A stretch of 33,363 bases of DNA, from positions 1-33,363 of the forward strand of contig CAOJZV010000012.1 in NCBI GenBank assembly GCA_948466255.1, given 5' to 3'. Origin of the DNA: an uncultured Bacillota bacterium (GTDB taxonomy: Bacteria; Bacillota_I; Bacilli_A; RF39; UBA660). A program made the translations under genes and the position numbers. Of the stretch, positions 31,275 to 33,363 are shown in pieces (the first letter of the stretch is position 1; every line of letters starts with the position of its first letter). The notes under the pieces are model-generated. The model did no database searches and was not told the origin of the DNA. It saw nothing but the letters and a program-made list of their open reading frames with translations.

Positions 31275-33363
31275 ATGAAAAAAATAATCACTTGTATGAT
31301 TACTTTTTTTGCTACATTTGTAATGGTTATAAATGGTGCAAATGCTTTAGAAAGTGTGAATGCATCTTTAAGTACAAATCACAATGATTTATATAGTGGC
31401 GAAGAGGTAGAAATTACATTAAAATTTGATGGATTTAATGATATTAAGAAAGGAATTAATGCTTATAAAGCTACTTTAGATTACGATGAAAATATTTTTG
31501 AACAGGTGTTTCAAAATTCTTTTGCGTGTTTAAATGGTTGGGAAGAAATTCTTTATAATCCTAGTAATAAAGAATTTGTATCTATTAATAGGGTTGGAAT
31601 AACAAAACCAGGCGCTGTAGCAAAAATTAAACTTAAAGTAAAAGAAGGGATGAAGCCTACTAAAACAAGTATTAAAGTTAGAGATGTTGTGGTATCTGAA
31701 GGTAAAAAGGATATTGAAGTTAAAACGGCTACAAATAATTTAAATATTGTTACAACTCAATCTTCTATTCCTTCTGAGAAAGATCCTAATAATACTTCTT
31801 TAAATAAACCTGTTAATAATGTTGTTTTAGGAACTGCTCCAAGAAGTAATTCATTTTTAGACAAAGCTCTTAAAGTTTCTGATGATATTGCTGAATTAGA
31901 AAAACAAGAAAATTTGGGTGAAGATAATATAACTTCTATAACAGATAATTCCGATAAATCTATAAAAGATTCTAAGGAAAAAGAAACAAAAAAAATTAAA
32001 AAAACTTCACATAATTATTTAAATTTATTTCTTTTGTTTTTAATAGAACTTATAATTTTGTTTGTTATTATATTTATAGTTAGAAAAAGAAAAGAAAATA
32101 ATGGTGGTAAAGACGATATTGATTTTTCGGATAAACAAAAGAAATTTATGTCATTTTTCATTATAGGTATTTTATCATTTGAATTTGTTGGAACTGTTTT
32201 TGCAGCAACAATTGATTTTGCTCAAAAAGGTGAATTAAACGACGATGGTGAAATAAATTATGCAGATGTTAATTTATTACAATTACATTTAATTGATTTG
32301 AAAGAAATTGAAGATGATAAATTAGAAAATGCGGATATTAATAGTGATGGTAAAATTACAGTTACGGATTTAACTTTATTAATCCAAAAACTTGAAAAGA
32401 CATTAGATTATGAAGTTACATTATCTGATTTGCGTTTTGATAATTATTATCCTAATAAAAATGAAGATGTAACATTAAAATTTGATGCATCTGTTAGTTT
32501 TGGCGCATATATTGAAAAAGTTGTTGTTAATGGAAAAGAATATGATGTTATTAAACAAAATGATTCTGATGAATATGGCATGATGGTTAATGTTGGTGAT
32601 GCCTCAGGTGTTAAAGAATACAAAATTACGGAAGTTATTTTAAACAATGGTAAGACAGTTTCGGTAAATAATTCTGTTAAACTTGATGTATTAAAAACAA
32701 AACCTAGTATTAGTAATTATAGTGTGACTGAAGATGATTCTGATGTTGCAAATCTTAAAGCAAATATATCTTTTGATTTTACTGATAATGATGATAGTAT
32801 GACATCTGGTGTTATTACGGTTAAAAATGATAAAGACGAAGTTGTAAAAGCTGGTATAGTTAAAAAAGGGAAAAATACTTTAGAAGTTCCAGTACAAGAT
32901 GGAAAAATGTATAAAGTATATGTTTCTGTAAAATATGATTTAGATACTAATGAATTAAAACAAGAGAAAGATAATACAGGTACTTTATCATTTGAAAAAG
33001 ATTTACGTATAGTAATTGAGTATGATTTTGAAATTAGTAATATTAAAACTTATAAAGATGATAATATGAGTACTACTTTTGAAAAGAAAGAACCAATTCA
33101 AATTCGCTTTGAAAGTTCAAATTTATCTAATTATGAACCTACTGAAATTACTGTAAATGGTACAAATTATACAGTTAAAAAAGAAGGGAATATCTATGTT
33201 GCAGATACTGTAAGTTTTGATGACTTAGGTGATAATAATGTTACTGTAGAAAGCGTTACTCTTGGTAATGGTAAAAAGTTTGAAATTAAAAAGGATAATA
33301 AGTTAAGCGTTAAAATTATTAAGAGAAAACCTAGTGCTGGTGATATAACTTGGGTAGAAAATG
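31275..33363 (+). CDS. Secreted membrane protein with cohesin-like, dockerin and Ig-like regions (3' end outside window)
   Basis: The frame stays open to the right edge (696 codons visible). Order: signal peptide (1 to about 25, ending NGANA); a cohesin-like beta domain (about 26-160, with SGEEVEITLKFDG and GAVAKIKLKVKEG); an acidic Ser/Asn/Lys linker; a membrane helix (about 249-271) ending RKRK; a short Lys/Asp loop; a second hydrophobic segment (about 292-312) that looks like a signal peptide with an AxA-like end. A type I dockerin follows (about 319-375) with two calcium-binding repeats, NDDGEINYAD and ADINSDGKITVTD. The rest is Ig-like modules of the 'VVVNGKEY...EVILNNGK' type, seen again as 'ITVNGTNY...SVTLGNGK'. 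Topology puts cohesin and dockerin both outside. Role: surface scaffold or adhesin (inference). Confidence 0.8.
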   Translation, partial: MKKIITCMITFFATFVMVINGANALESVNASLSTNHNDLYSGEEVEITLKFDGFNDIKKGINAYKATLDYDENIFEQVFQNSFACLNGWEEILYNPSNKEFVSINRVGITKPGAVAKIKLKVKEGMKPTKTSIKVRDVVVSEGKKDIEVKTATNNLNIVTTQSSIPSEKDPNNTSLNKPVNNVVLGTAPRSNSFLDKALKVSDDIAELEKQENLGEDNITSITDNSDKSIKDSKEKETKKIKKTSHNYLNLFLLFLIELIILFVIIFIVRKRKENNGGKDDIDFSDKQKKFMSFFIIGILSFEFVGTVFAATIDFAQKGELNDDGEINYADVNLLQLHLIDLKEIEDDKLENADINSDGKITVTDLTLLIQKLEKTLDYEVTLSDLRFDNYYPNKNEDVTLKFDASVSFGAYIEKVVVNGKEYDVIKQNDSDEYGMMVNVGDASGVKEYKITEVILNNGKTVSVNNSVKLDVLKTKPSISNYSVTEDDSDVANLKANISFDFTDNDDSMTSGVITVKNDKDEVVKAGIVKKGKNTLEVPVQDGKMYKVYVSVKYDLDTNELKQEKDNTGTLSFEKDLRIVIEYDFEISNIKTYKDDNMSTTFEKKEPIQIRFESSNLSNYEPTEITVNGTNYTVKKEGNIYVADTVSFDDLGDNNVTVESVTLGNGKKFEIKKDNKLSVKIIKRKPSAGDITWVEN

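Noticed and set aside
32447-32647. A minus-strand frame inside the cohesin/dockerin gene, and similar frames inside era, ileS, prpC and nifJ
   Set aside because: They are shadows of clear protein-coding genes in other frames, without SDs or promoters.
1-33363. Mycoplasma-type genetic code (TGA as Trp)
   Set aside because: TGA ends yqfC, yqfD and rsgA at the expected family lengths, and Trp positions use TGG.
1-33363. CRISPR arrays, tRNA or rRNA genes, transposases
   Set aside because: I saw no regularly spaced repeats, no cloverleaf with an intact T-arm, and no transposase-like frame in the window.

Overview
This window comes from a very AT-rich, low-GC Gram-positive bacterium (Bacillota). 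TGA works as a stop at the ends of several clear genes (yqfC, yqfD, rsgA) and tryptophan is TGG, so this is the standard bacterial code and not that of Mycoplasma. The chromosome is Bacilli-like: yqfC-yqfD-ybeY-dgkA-era-yqzL-recO-gly(T-box), then sepF-divIVA-(T-box)ileS, then rlmN-prpC-prkC-rsgA-rpe, then recG. YqfC, YqfD and a YqzL-type peptide point to a spore former. Pyruvate:ferredoxin oxidoreductase points to an anaerobe, and LTA synthase to a teichoic-acid-bearing monoderm wall. An uncultured gut Erysipelotrichia/RF39-like lineage would fit, but that placement is inference.

Layout. 1-1003: the 3' part of a secreted DUF6273-like protein. 1185-4346: an LTA-synthase-family protein and two small membrane-anchored proteins. 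4422-5352: a second DUF6273-like paralog behind a promoter whose spacer is a run of 15 G. 5515-10119: yqfC, yqfD, a VanZ-family gene, ybeY, dgkA, era, yqzL, recO. 10137-11694: glycine T-box and single-chain glycyl-tRNA synthetase. 11796-12898: a 56-residue unknown ORF, a structured non-coding stretch and mgtC. 13038-16925: sepF, divIVA, isoleucine T-box, ileS. 16979-18095: a third DUF6273-like paralog behind a promoter with a run of 13 G. 18185-24268: secG, an unknown gene, rlmN, prpC, prkC, rsgA, and an rpe that runs in frame into a type IV prepilin. 24278-27625: nifJ. 27849-28739: a PD-(D/E)XK nuclease-family gene. 28800-31114: recG flanked by two candidate small RNAs. 31275-end: a large secreted/membrane protein with cohesin-like, dockerin and Ig-like regions, cut by the right edge.

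The strongest candidate for an undescribed system is the DUF6273-like surface-protein family. Two complete copies share a promoter cassette (an upstream TGTA/TACA box, a -35, a poly-G spacer and TATAAT). The G-runs differ in length and give predicted -35/-10 spacers of 21 nt (15 G) and 18 nt (13 G). This is the architecture of promoter phase variation by slipped-strand mispairing. The two copies share an almost identical N-terminal export and conserved block but diverge downstream, as expected of an antigenic or adhesive repertoire switched on and off independently.

Two other unusual architectures are the in-frame rpe-prepilin ORF, which has its own internal Shine-Dalgarno and ATG for the pilin, and the cohesin-TM-TM-dockerin-Ig-like polypeptide. 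Both encode surface components within or beside housekeeping genes, so the accessory theme of the window is the cell surface.
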